DNA of 64,000 nucleotides. Source: a bacterium (lineage in GTDB: Bacteria > Elusimicrobiota > Elusimicrobia > Elusimicrobiales > UBA9959). Below the pieces are notes generated by a model. That model was not told the origin of the DNA, did not search any database, and saw only the letters and a list, made by a program, of their open reading frames with translations. The stretch spans positions 1 to 64,000 of the forward strand of contig JAJZPF010000014.1 in the NCBI GenBank assembly GCA_021811315.1. The letters run 5' to 3'. The position numbers were made by a program, and so were the translations under genes. Below, piece after piece: positions 50,736 to 58,771 of this stretch; positions within the stretch are counted from its first letter, which is position 1, and each line of letters begins with the position of its first letter.

Positions 50736-51782
50736 TCAGCCCGCCCAGCCAGCGCTTCCCAAGTCCGGCTCAACTCTGAGACTGTTCCTGAATTTGCCGG
50801 CCTCGAGCCGGCGGAGGGCGCACAGCGCCACCATGGCGGCGTTGTCTGAACAGTAAGCCCTCTCGGAAAACCTCGTTTCCAGGTCTTCGAGCCGGGCGAA
50901 GGCCGAGCGCAGCGCGCCGTTTGCCGAAACCCCGCCCCCCACGGCTATGCGCTTAAGCCCGAGGGAGCGCGCGGCGTCGGCGGTCTTTTTGACCAGGGTC
51001 TCGACCGCGGCGTCCTGGAAACTCCTGCATACCAGCGCTATTTCCGAAGCCGGCAGGCGCAAGCCTTTCTTGTAAAAATCCTGGCCGAGCTTCGCCGCCA
51101 GGTAATAGCTCACGGCGGTCTTAAGCCCGCTGAAAGAGAAATCCCTGGTCCCCGGCATGAAAGGGCGCGGAAAATCCGGCCCTTTGCCCTTCGCGCGCGC
51201 GGCCTCTTTTTCCACTTCGGGGCCGCCCGGGTAGGGCAGGCCGAGCAGCTTCGCGACCTTGTCGAAAGCCTCCCCGGCCGCGTCGTCGCGGGTGCGCCCC
51301 AGGACTTTATAATCGCCGTAACCGCGGGCGTGCCAGAGCTCGGTATGGCCGCCGGAAACGATAAGCACGAGCAGCGGGAACTTGAGCGGCCTCGCGACGC
51401 GGCCCTTTTCGAATTCGCAGGCCAGCAGATGGCCTTCAAGGTGGTTCACGCCTATCAGCGGGGCGCCCGAGAGCTCCGCGGCGGCCTCGGCCGCGACCCG
51501 GCCCACCATCAGCGCCCCGGGCAGCCCCGGGCCGCGCGAAAAAGCGACGGCGTCGAAGGCGCCGGCCTTTAGCGGAACCCCGATCCCGGCGCGGCGCAGC
51601 GCCCCCCCCAGCACGAAAGGGATCTTCTCCAGGTGCGCGCGGCTCGCCAGCTCCGGGACCACGCCGCTGTATTTACGGTGAAGTTTTATCTGCGAAAAAA
51701 CGGTATTGGAACGAAGGCTCCGCCCCTCGAGCACCGCCGCCGAGGTTTCGTCGCAAGTCGTTTCAAAAGCCAGGATTTTCAT
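50736..51782 (-). CDS. tsaD: tRNA N6-threonylcarbamoyladenosine synthase subunit TsaD
   Basis: 348 residues from the ATG at 51782. It starts MKILAFETTCDETSAAVLEG, as in TsaD/Kae1/Gcp, with the metal-binding NHLEGH (about 118), VSGGHTELW, RDDAAGEAFDKVAKLLGLPYPGGPEVEK and GGGVSANGALR. It transfers threonylcarbamoyl to A37 of ANN-decoding tRNAs with TsaB and TsaE, which are not in the window. Essential in most bacteria. Confidence 0.97.
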   Translation of the reverse strand: MKILAFETTCDETSAAVLEGRSLRSNTVFSQIKLHRKYSGVVPELASRAHLEKIPFVLGGALRRAGIGVPLKAGAFDAVAFSRGPGLPGALMVGRVAAEAAAELSGAPLIGVNHLEGHLLACEFEKGRVARPLKFPLLVLIVSGGHTELWHARGYGDYKVLGRTRDDAAGEAFDKVAKLLGLPYPGGPEVEKEAARAKGKGPDFPRPFMPGTRDFSFSGLKTAVSYYLAAKLGQDFYKKGLRLPASEIALVCRSFQDAAVETLVKKTADAARSLGLKRIAVGGGVSANGALRSAFARLEDLETRFSERAYCSDNAAMVALCALRRLEAGKFRNSLRVEPDLGSAGWAG

Positions 51783-51893
51783 CAAAAAAAGTCGGGAGTC
51801 GGGGGTCAAGGGTCGAGAGTCGAAGAACGGGGATAGTTAATCGGTCGCGGCCTTCCTTGACCCCCGCCCCCCCGACTCCTGACTCCCGACTCT
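51783..51893. repeat. Inverted pair of heptamer arrays
   Basis: AGTCGGGAGTCGGGGGTCAAGG (51785-51806) and CCTTGACCCCCG...CCCGACTCCTGACTCCCGACT (51853-51892) are complementary, so the tsaD-ctpA spacer can fold into a long hairpin. It belongs to the TCGGGAN family seen in other spacers. Confidence 0.8.
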
Positions 51894-53261
51894 TCATTTC
51901 GCCGGTTTAAGATTGCCCAGGACTTCCCGGGCTTTCAGAAGTTCCACGGCGCGCTCGAGCACCTCGTCGCGCGGGGCGTCCTTCTTTTTTTCAGCCTTGG
52001 AGTCTTTGAGGTCCCTGGCATCCTTGTCGCCCTTGGCGTCTTTAGCGTCTTTAGCGTCTTTAGCGTCTTTAGCGTCTTTGGCTTCCTTCCCGTCTTTGCC
52101 GGGATAATAGATCTCGTCGCCCTGCTGAAGCAGCTTTTTTTCCGCCTCGACGGTAACTTTGACCTCGATGTCGGGGTAGATGCCGCCGTTCTCGTTCTTC
52201 GCGTCGTGCTGTATCGATTTGCCGCTCGGCGTGTAATACTTGGCGATGGTCAGGCGCAGCGCCGACTTGTCCGAGAGCGGTATCATGCTCTGCACGCTTG
52301 CCTTGCCGAAAGAGCGCTCGCCTATGATGACGGCGCGCTTATTGTCCTGCATCGCGCCGGCGACGATCTCGCTGGCGCTGGCCGAGTAGCGGTTGACCAG
52401 GATGACCAGCGGCAGCGTCTCGTAGGCGCCGGAGCCGTTGGCCTTGAATTCCTGGTAGTTCTCCGGCTTGCGGCCCTTCGTGAAAACTATCATCTTGTTG
52501 TCGTTCAGGAACAGCTTGGAGATGTCCACGGCGGCGGAAAGAAGCCCGCCCGGGTTGTAGCGCAGGTCCAGCACCAGCGCCTCCATGCCCTTGCCCTTCA
52601 GCTCCGCCAGGGCTTTGTCGAAATTCTCCACGGCGTGGCCGGTGAATTCCACGATCTTGATATAGCCGGTCTTCTGGTCGATCATGTGCCACTTCACGTT
52701 CTCGGCCTTGATCAGCTCGCGGGTGAGGGTGAGGTCTTTCGTGATCCAGTCCGCGGTCTTATCCTCGGGCTCGCGCGCGGTGGTTATTTTGACCTGCGTG
52801 CCGGGTTTGCCGCGCAGCTTTTTTATGGCTTCGTCGATTATCAGGTCTTTAGTGGATTCGCCCTCGATCTTTATGATCTTGTCGCCGGGCAGCATCTCGG
52901 CCTTCCAGGCGGGGGTTCCGGGCAGCGGGGTCACCACGGTCAGCCAGCCCTCGCGGGTGTCCACGCGGATGCCTATCCCGCCGAATTCGCCTTCCGTGTC
53001 GCTTTTCACCCTGTCGTAGACGTCCGGTTCCATGAACTGGGAGTAGTCGTCCAGTTCGGCGACCATGCCCTTGGCGGCGCCGTAGACCAGCTTCTGGGGG
53101 TCTATCTGCTCCACATAGCTCTCTTTTATCAGCTCCAGCACGTCCACTATGACCTTGAGCTGCGCGTAAGTCTGGTCCAGCGCGAAATTCACATAGGGGA
53201 AAGCGGCGCCTATGACCAGGGCCGAAAGCGTGACAAAAAAAAGTTTCCTCGCGTTCTTCAT
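51894..53261 (-). CDS. ctpA: Carboxy-terminal processing protease (S41A, CtpA/Prc)
   Basis: 455 residues, with GGAGC eight bases before the ATG. An N-terminal membrane anchor or signal (about 7-27), an S41 N-domain, a PDZ domain (about 95-170, GWLTVVTPLPGTPAWKAEMLPGDKIIKIEG) and the protease core with nucleophile Ser in NRYSASASEIVAGAMQD and general-base Lys in RSFGKASVQ. It cleaves periplasmic proteins from the C-terminus. An unusual tail carries a (KDA) repeat of five to six units (about 402-420) plus more Lys/Asp. It precedes the EnvC-like/FtsX genes in reverse order. Confidence 0.93.
   Translation of the reverse strand: MKNARKLFFVTLSALVIGAAFPYVNFALDQTYAQLKVIVDVLELIKESYVEQIDPQKLVYGAAKGMVAELDDYSQFMEPDVYDRVKSDTEGEFGGIGIRVDTREGWLTVVTPLPGTPAWKAEMLPGDKIIKIEGESTKDLIIDEAIKKLRGKPGTQVKITTAREPEDKTADWITKDLTLTRELIKAENVKWHMIDQKTGYIKIVEFTGHAVENFDKALAELKGKGMEALVLDLRYNPGGLLSAAVDISKLFLNDNKMIVFTKGRKPENYQEFKANGSGAYETLPLVILVNRYSASASEIVAGAMQDNKRAVIIGERSFGKASVQSMIPLSDKSALRLTIAKYYTPSGKSIQHDAKNENGGIYPDIEVKVTVEAEKKLLQQGDEIYYPGKDGKEAKDAKDAKDAKDAKDAKGDKDARDLKDSKAEKKKDAPRDEVLERAVELLKAREVLGNLKPAK
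52020..52092. repeat. Nine-base tandem repeat in ctpA
   Basis: GTCTTTAGC (complement of the codons for KDA in frame) occurs about six times in a row with minor changes. It makes a variable Lys-Asp-Ala tail and is likely to slip. Confidence 0.8.
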
Positions 53262-53355
53262 GAAAAGCTCCTTAAAAAAACGAAAAGCCGGCGGTTCAGG
53301 CCAGATGCTTAACTTTTTAATTATATCTAATTTAACGCCGCGTGGATGCGGCCGA

Positions 53356-54573
53356 TTACGGGCCGATCACGGACGGGAGCCACTTCAGGGGGTCTAAAGC
53401 CCGGTCGCCCTTGCGTATCTCGAAATAAACCGCGCTTCCCGGGGACTTTTTACCCGAGCTCATGGCCTGCGTGTCCTCGCCGGCCAGGCCGAGAGGCGTC
53501 AGCGCGGCTACGGCCTGCCCCTTAGCCGCGTCTATCCGGCTTAAAAGCCCGTAGATGGTGAAAAAACCTTTCTCATGGTCGATTATTACCACGTTCCCGT
53601 AAGTGCGGAACGGGCCCGAGTAAATGACCTTTCCGGCCAGCGCGGAATAGACCGTGGCGCCCGGCTCCGTGGCTATGCGGATCCCCTCGCGCACGATCCA
53701 GGTCTTAAGCCCCGGCACGTCCTCCCTGCCGAAGCGGCTTATGACCTTGCCGCGGGCGGGCCAGTACATGGAGCCCTTGTCGATAGGCAGGTCGGTCCCC
53801 TGCTGGCTGCGGTAAGGCGCCTGCTTTTGAAGTTTTTTTACCAGCCGGGTAAGGCCGAGAGCGGCGTTCTGGAGATTTTCGAGCTCCCGGCCCAGCCTGG
53901 CCTGCTGCTCGTGCGTCTTATCCAGCTCGCTCTGCTTGGCTTTGACCATCGTCTTCTGGGCGGTGCTCTGCCTGCGCAGCAGCTCCTGCTTGGATTTCAG
54001 CTCCACGCCTTTCTGCTTGAGGGTTTCGATATCCTTGTTGACGCGGGCGGTCTCGCCTTTGATGCGGGTCAGCAGGGCGCGCTTGTTGAGCATGGCCGCG
54101 CGCATCAGCATATCCTTCGAGATGTCGCGCCCGCCGTAATACGGGTAATAAAAATCTTTCTGCATGGAATACATCACCAGCTCGCCGGAGATGTCCCCGG
54201 CCAGGTCTTTCTTGGCTTTTTCCAGCGACTCGTATTTCTGGCGGGCCTCTCCGGAGCGGGAGCGGGACCTGCCAAGGAGGCCCTCGAGTTCCTGGCGGCG
54301 GGAGGCGGTCTGCTTTTCCTCTTTTTTGAGGCCGGAGATCTCGGAGGAGATGCGCTCCTCCTCCAGCCGGTACTGCTCCAGCTCCTTTTTCTTTTCCTCC
54401 AGCTGGCGGTTTATCTCGTCGAGGTTCTTCTTCTTGGCGTCGACGGCGGGCTGCTGCCCCCGGCACTGGTGCGGGAAAGAGAAGCCGAGAACGAGCAGGA
54501 AAGCGGCGGCTGCGCCGGCGCGGGCCAGCGCGGCTGAAAATATCCGCGGCTTGTGAGTTGAAGCTTGTGACAT
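53356..54573 (-). CDS. envC: EnvC-like murein hydrolase activator (degenerate M23)
   Basis: 405 residues from the ATG at 54573. A signal peptide (about 14-38) is followed by a long coiled coil (about 45-240) and a LytM/M23 domain (about 285-400). The zinc ligands are gone: the usual HxGxD region is REGIRI and the HxH motif is SAVYFEIR. Catalytically dead LytM domains with a coiled coil are the hallmark of EnvC, which FtsEX uses to activate amidases during division. Its neighbour upstream is FtsX-like (nine-base gap), which supports this role. Confidence 0.85.
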   Translation of the reverse strand: MSQASTHKPRIFSAALARAGAAAAFLLVLGFSFPHQCRGQQPAVDAKKKNLDEINRQLEEKKKELEQYRLEEERISSEISGLKKEEKQTASRRQELEGLLGRSRSRSGEARQKYESLEKAKKDLAGDISGELVMYSMQKDFYYPYYGGRDISKDMLMRAAMLNKRALLTRIKGETARVNKDIETLKQKGVELKSKQELLRRQSTAQKTMVKAKQSELDKTHEQQARLGRELENLQNAALGLTRLVKKLQKQAPYRSQQGTDLPIDKGSMYWPARGKVISRFGREDVPGLKTWIVREGIRIATEPGATVYSALAGKVIYSGPFRTYGNVVIIDHEKGFFTIYGLLSRIDAAKGQAVAALTPLGLAGEDTQAMSSGKKSPGSAVYFEIRKGDRALDPLKWLPSVIGP

Positions 54574-54581
54574 TTGACTGA

Positions 54582-55382
54582 TCAATAGCGGTCGTTCTTC
54601 CACTGGCAGAGAGCCCAGCCCAGGAGCGCCCCGGAGAAGGCCATCCCCGCCTGCCAAAGCGGGTTGGGCCAGACCCAGAGCGGGCTTAGGTATTTGACCG
54701 GGTAGACCACCGCGTAGGCGGCCAGCGCCGAAGCCAGGGCGCCGCCGGCGCCGGCAAAGAACCAGTTCCTGTCGGCCCCGAGGGAAGCCGCCAGCGAAGC
54801 CGGGGTATGTCCGTGCGCGAGGGCCATGGCCGCCATGATCATGAAAGCCAGGAAGGCCAGGGCGAGGCCCAGCGTTATCAGGTGCCCGTAAAAAACGGCG
54901 TGCATTATGGCGTAAGCCTCGAGAGGCTTGTATTTTATATCGGCGACCCCCGGAACGCGCCAGGCGGCGTCCGTCCAGGCGTTCATGTCGCCCAGGGCGT
55001 CCTCGGTGATGATCACTTCCCAGGTGTCCGGCATCGGGTTCGAGCCCGGCGGCAGCACGGAAGAGACCAGCTCCGGCTCCTCCGCCTTAAGGCGGGCCAG
55101 CCTGTCCTGGCGGCTTATGTAAACGGCCTGCGAAGTCCCTTTGATCCCGGCGAGCGCCGCGCCCATGGCCTCCGCGCTCTCTTTCGTTTTTTCGTCGCGC
55201 ACGACTATGATGCGGAAATCTTCCTTAAGCAGCACCGCTATCTCGCGCATCTGGGCGTGCATGAAAAGAAGCATCTCGGCCAGGAGGCCGGCGGAAAAAG
55301 CAAGCAAAAAAGCCACCCGGTAGCCCTTGCGCGGCTTAACGTGCACGTGCGGGGCCTCATGAAGGTGTTTGTGTTCGATCAT
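54582..55382 (-). CDS. ftsX: FtsX-like cell-division ABC permease
   Basis: 266 residues from the ATG at 55382. A His-rich N-terminus, one helix (about 27-45), a periplasmic domain (about 46-160) with the FtsX pattern FRIIVVRDEKTKESAEAMGAALAGI and three further helices (about 165-195, 205-230 and 240-260). FtsX transmits ATP hydrolysis by FtsE to EnvC. No ftsE lies next to it in this window. Confidence 0.85.
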   Translation of the reverse strand: MIEHKHLHEAPHVHVKPRKGYRVAFLLAFSAGLLAEMLLFMHAQMREIAVLLKEDFRIIVVRDEKTKESAEAMGAALAGIKGTSQAVYISRQDRLARLKAEEPELVSSVLPPGSNPMPDTWEVIITEDALGDMNAWTDAAWRVPGVADIKYKPLEAYAIMHAVFYGHLITLGLALAFLAFMIMAAMALAHGHTPASLAASLGADRNWFFAGAGGALASALAAYAVVYPVKYLSPLWVWPNPLWQAGMAFSGALLGWALCQWKNDRY

Positions 55383-55446
55383 AAAGGCCAATTATAACTT
55401 TTATGGATGGTAACTGAAAGCGGCGGAGCGCGGCGCCGGGCGGAAA

Positions 55447-55477
55447 AAGACGCCGGCCGCTTTCGCGGCCGGCGTTC
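55447..55477 (-). terminator. Intrinsic terminator after the exported protein gene
   Basis: ACGCCGGCCGC pairs with GCGGCCGGCGT around GAAA, then CTTTTT on the minus strand. It lies about 20 bases past the stop at 55498 and isolates that gene from ftsX. Confidence 0.9.
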
Positions 55478-55497
55478 CGCGCGCGCCGCGCCATGCC

Positions 55498-56409
55498 TTA
55501 CAGCGAAGCGTCGTTGAATTCCACGGAGGCGACGAAGGGGGAGCGGGAAAGCTCGCCTATCATGTCGATGGGCAGGGTGCCTGTAACGTTAAACACGCTG
55601 AACTTGGACTCGGCGTTCTTCTCCGGCAGGCGGAACCAGTTATCGGAATCGAAGCCGCTTTTTTCGGTCAGGCCCTTTATGAACTCCGGCACGAAGACGT
55701 TCGGCTTGTTCTGGTAGGGGACCTTCAGGGTAAAGCGCACCTTCGCCTTGAGCGGCATGCCCGTGCTCTTTTTTTCCACGGCCACGCCGGTCACGCCGGG
55801 GATCTTGGCTATCCCCGCCATATTCGCGTAGGGCGCCCAGCCCAGCACGACGGTCCTTTTATCTTTTTTACCGTAAGAGATCTTTTCCCCGGCGAACCTC
55901 AGCCCCGCGGCCTCGAGCTTGGGCAGGAGCTTGTCATAGGAACCTTCGCCGACGGCGACGCCAAGCAGCACATACTCCCTGGCGTATTTCCGGGAGCCTG
56001 AATCCAGCGGCCTCACGTACGACCCTACGGGGCCGCTTTCTCCGGCGAAAGTCACTTTATAATGGCCGGACGGCAGCGCCGGCAGGCCGGCCCTGTCCTC
56101 GGGCAGCGCCCTGGCGGCCGCGGCGGGAATTTTGAGGGCGGCCGGATTCCTGGGCGCGGGGGCGGGCGCCGAGATCACGGAGTCGCGGAAGCCACGGGTA
56201 TCCTTGGGGGCGGAATAGAGGTTCATGGTGTTGCTCGAATTCAGGTAGCCGGCGGAGGTTTCTATGCAGTCCTCGAAAACCGGGTCCCAAAAGCCGCTGT
56301 GGCCGGTAAGGAGAGTGTCGAGCTTCATCTGTTCCCCGTCGGCGGAAGCAGAGAGGGCGGCGCAGGCCAGAAGAAGGAAGGCGTATATCAGGTTTTTTTT
56401 CATTTTCAT
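55498..56409 (-). CDS. Exported protein of unknown function with two ferredoxin-like repeats
   Basis: 303 residues (or 301 from the second ATG, which is better spaced from AGGG). Signal peptide to about 24, a Pro/Ala-rich region (about 75-120), then two similar segments: YVLLGVAVGEGSYDKLLPKLEAAGLRF...VVLGWAPYANMAGIAKIPGVTGVAVEKK (about 145-215) and FIKGLTEKSGF...FSVFNVTGTLPIDMIGELSRSPFVASVEF (about 240-300). The V-G-x-P...L...PxV..V-E pattern recalls the I9/propeptide-type fold. It is alone in its unit behind a structured leader. Confidence 0.6.
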   Translation of the reverse strand: MKMKKNLIYAFLLLACAALSASADGEQMKLDTLLTGHSGFWDPVFEDCIETSAGYLNSSNTMNLYSAPKDTRGFRDSVISAPAPAPRNPAALKIPAAAARALPEDRAGLPALPSGHYKVTFAGESGPVGSYVRPLDSGSRKYAREYVLLGVAVGEGSYDKLLPKLEAAGLRFAGEKISYGKKDKRTVVLGWAPYANMAGIAKIPGVTGVAVEKKSTGMPLKAKVRFTLKVPYQNKPNVFVPEFIKGLTEKSGFDSDNWFRLPEKNAESKFSVFNVTGTLPIDMIGELSRSPFVASVEFNDASL

Positions 56410-56432
56410 CCCTATGCGAATCTCCGGAAGAC

Positions 56433-56464
56433 AAAAAAAAGAGAAACGAAAAGATCTTCGTTTC
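56433..56464 (-). terminator. Terminator hairpin in the leader of the exported gene
   Basis: On the minus strand GAAACGAA pairs with TTCGTTTC around GATCTT, followed by TCTTTTTTTT. It lies 24 bases before the start codon of the gene it precedes, so it is an attenuator rather than an end-of-gene terminator. Confidence 0.8.
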
Positions 56465-56531
56465 CCTTGGTTACAGCTGGTTAAGGCCAGCCGGTGGAGT
56501 CTCCCCCGCCTGTTTCGGAGGATTACAAGGG
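56464..56531 (-). ncRNA. Riboswitch-like leader structure of unknown class
   Basis: On the minus strand CCCTTG and CAAGGG close a multi-branch structure with at least three hairpins: CCTCCG/CGGGGG, GGAG-A-CTCC and GGCTGG/CCAGCT. It starts about five bases after the predicted transcription start and its 3' strand touches the terminator hairpin. The layout (promoter, compact junction, terminator, gene) is that of a transcriptional riboswitch. It does not match any class I can recall from sequence. Confidence 0.5.
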
Positions 56532-56543
56532 TGCTACACGATC

Positions 56544-56571
56544 ATTCTATCACTCATTTGACTAAAGGCAA
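56544..56571 (-). promoter_or_regulatory. Promoter of the attenuated exported gene
   Basis: TTGCCT (56566-56571) and TAGAAT (56544-56549), spacer 16, on the minus strand. Confidence 0.6.
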
Positions 56572-56640
56572 TAGGGACATAGGGCCCAGGGATACGAAAT
56601 TAAAAGACCTATTCGCCGGTAGGCCTTTCGGGCAAGCCGG

Positions 56641-56669
56641 TTGCGCGCGGGCCGCGCAGGAAATATAAT
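56641..56669 (+). promoter_or_regulatory. Promoter of the plus-strand histidine kinase
   Basis: TTGCGC (56641-56646) and TATAAT (56664-56669), spacer 17. It is divergent from the promoter at 56544-56571. An AGGATG lies before the ATG at 56693. Confidence 0.7.
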
Positions 56670-56692
56670 ATACTTCCGGAGCAGGATGAACA

Positions 56693-58669
56693 ATGGATCC
56701 GACACATAAAAGACTGACGCCAAGATTCACGCTGGGCAGAAAACTGCTTATCGTCATCCTGACCTTCGCCGGCCTCTTCGTCGCCAACTTCCTGGCCTAC
56801 GACCACCTGCTGGACGACCTGGACCAGACCGCCGCCGCGGTGGACGCGGCCGGCCGCCAGCGGATGCTGTCGCAGAAAATAGCCTACATGGCTTTCCAGC
56901 TCGGCGCCGGGCGCGCCAGGGACCGGGGCGCGCTCGACGAACTTACGGCCGAATTCCACGAAACCCTGGAGGCTTTCAAGCACGGCGGCCCCTCGAGGAA
57001 TTTCTTCGTCTCCCGGGCCCCCGCGAAGATAGCGCCGCTGATAAGCGCCGAAGAGGCCGTCTGGAAACCCTACAGGGAAGCCGCGCTCGCGGTCTCGGGA
57101 AGCCAGGCCGGCGCCCGGGGCTTCAACGCGGCCCTCGGCTATATAGAATCGCATTCCGAGGCGCTGCTCTCCGCCTGCGACGCCGTAACCGCCGCTTTCC
57201 GGAAAACCGCGGAGGACGCTACGCGCGGCATGGCCCGCCTGATGCTGCTGCTGACAGCGCTGAACCTGCTTTTCGGAGCCGTAGTTTTTTACTTTACCCA
57301 AAAGAAAATAGTCGGGCCGCTCCTTGTCCTCGATAAGGCCGCGGCCGAGATCACCGCCGGGAATTTCAGGGAACTGGCGCCAGTCTCCTCCGGGGACGAG
57401 GTGGGGACCCTTTTCAAGACTTTCTCGGAAATGTCCAGGACCATAAGCAGGGACGTGGAGAAACGCGCCGCCATAGCCGGCCTGCTGGCCATCCTGCTGG
57501 AACACGGGACCCTGGCCGAACTGCTGGAGAAGTTCCTTGAGAATATCATGGCCATACCCTGGCTGACCCACGAGTCGAAAGGGGCCATACTGCTGGCCGA
57601 TACGGGCGGCGCGAGCCTCCGGATGGCGGCGCAGCGCGGGCTGGCCGAAGGCGCCGCCGCCGCCTGCCGGAACGTGCCTTTTGGCCGCTGCCTGTGCGGG
57701 AAGGCCGCCGAATCCGGCAGGACGGTTTTCGCGTCGGGCCTGGACGGGAGCCACGAGGTGCACTACGAGGAAATGAAACCGCACGGCCATTACTGCCTGC
57801 CGATAAAAGGCAGGGATAAACTTATCGGGGTCCTTAACCTCTACCTGCGCTCCGGGCATAAATACGACGAGAGCGAGCAGGCCTTCCTTGAAGCGGCCTG
57901 CGCCATAATCGCCAAGGCCGTAGAGTACAAGAACCTGGAGGCCAAAGCCTTCCAGGCCCAGAAAATGGAATCCCTTGGCAAAGCGGCCGGCGCCATAGCC
58001 CACGACTTCAACAATATCCTTACGGTGACCCAGGGCTTCAACGACCTGGCGCTTGAAACCCTGCCGGCCGGCAGCGAGGCGGAAAGATTCGTTAAAGAAA
58101 CGGCTTCCGGCCTGGACAGGGGCTCCGCGCTGGTAAAGCAGATCCTGGCTTTCAGCAGAAGCCAGCCGGCGGAGATGTCGGACCTGGACGTCAACGCGGT
58201 AATAAACGGCCTGAAAGGAATGCTGGGCGTGGTCCTTGAAAAGAAAATACGCCTGAAACTTTCCCTCGCTCCCGGCCTGCCTCTCATAACCGGCAACAAG
58301 GGCCAGCTGGAGCAGATCCTTGTAAACCTGGCCGTGAACGCGCGCGACGCGCTTCTCCCCAAAGGAGGCGAGTTTTCCATCTCCACCTCCGGGATCTCCG
58401 GGAAGGAAGCCGTAACCTGCGCCAAGGAAGTGACCGGGGCCGCAAGAGTAGTAAGGCTCACCGTGTCCGACAATGGCTGCGGCATGTCCCAGGAAGTGGT
58501 CGAGCGGGTCTTCGAACCGTTCTTTACCACCAAGCCGGAGGGCCAGGGAACCGGCCTCGGCCTCGCCACCGTTTACTCACTGGTGCAGCTCCATAAAGGC
58601 GGCATAGCGATAACCAGCCGCCCCGGAGAGGGGACCACCTTCTACATCTGCTTCCCCGCCGGCTCATAA
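56693..58669 (+). CDS. Membrane histidine kinase with PilJ-like sensor, HAMP and GAF
   Basis: 658 residues. Helices at about 16-36 and 183-203 bracket a helical sensor domain whose start, LDQTAAAVDAAGRQRMLSQKIAYMAFQL, is typical of PilJ/NIT-type domains. HAMP (about 205-255), a GAF domain (about 275-410, with CRNVPFGRCLCGKAAESG), the HisKA box GAIAHDFNNILTVTQGFN and a complete HATPase (NLAVNARDAL, DNGCGMS, GTGLGLATVYSLVQLHKGG) follow. The H box with DFNNxL is that of the hybrid-type kinases, but no receiver is present. The partner regulator is not adjacent. Confidence 0.92.
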   Translation: MDPTHKRLTPRFTLGRKLLIVILTFAGLFVANFLAYDHLLDDLDQTAAAVDAAGRQRMLSQKIAYMAFQLGAGRARDRGALDELTAEFHETLEAFKHGGPSRNFFVSRAPAKIAPLISAEEAVWKPYREAALAVSGSQAGARGFNAALGYIESHSEALLSACDAVTAAFRKTAEDATRGMARLMLLLTALNLLFGAVVFYFTQKKIVGPLLVLDKAAAEITAGNFRELAPVSSGDEVGTLFKTFSEMSRTISRDVEKRAAIAGLLAILLEHGTLAELLEKFLENIMAIPWLTHESKGAILLADTGGASLRMAAQRGLAEGAAAACRNVPFGRCLCGKAAESGRTVFASGLDGSHEVHYEEMKPHGHYCLPIKGRDKLIGVLNLYLRSGHKYDESEQAFLEAACAIIAKAVEYKNLEAKAFQAQKMESLGKAAGAIAHDFNNILTVTQGFNDLALETLPAGSEAERFVKETASGLDRGSALVKQILAFSRSQPAEMSDLDVNAVINGLKGMLGVVLEKKIRLKLSLAPGLPLITGNKGQLEQILVNLAVNARDALLPKGGEFSISTSGISGKEAVTCAKEVTGAARVVRLTVSDNGCGMSQEVVERVFEPFFTTKPEGQGTGLGLATVYSLVQLHKGGIAITSRPGEGTTFYICFPAGS

Positions 58670-58710
58670 TCTTTTCCCCCGGCCCCCTACTCCCGATTTC
58701 CCCCTTCGCC

Positions 58711-58758
58711 TTGACAGGCCCGCGCCCCCTCTGCTACAATTTATCTACCGGTAGGTAA
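58711..58758 (+). promoter_or_regulatory. Promoter and TetR-type operator of the efflux operon
   Basis: TTGACA (58711-58716) and TACAAT (58735-58740) with an 18-base spacer. At once follows TTATCTACCGGTAGGTAA (58741-58758), an 18-bp palindrome with one mismatched pair, over the expected transcription start. A TetR-family domain is encoded 14 bases further on, so autorepression is likely. Confidence 0.82.
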
Positions 58759-58771
58759 GTTTTTCGCATTT

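Noticed and set aside
56464-56531. tRNA gene
   Set aside because: Three hairpins and a closing stem gave a superficial cloverleaf, but there is no T-loop GTTCRA, no proper anticodon arm and a 6-bp closing stem; a terminator follows directly.
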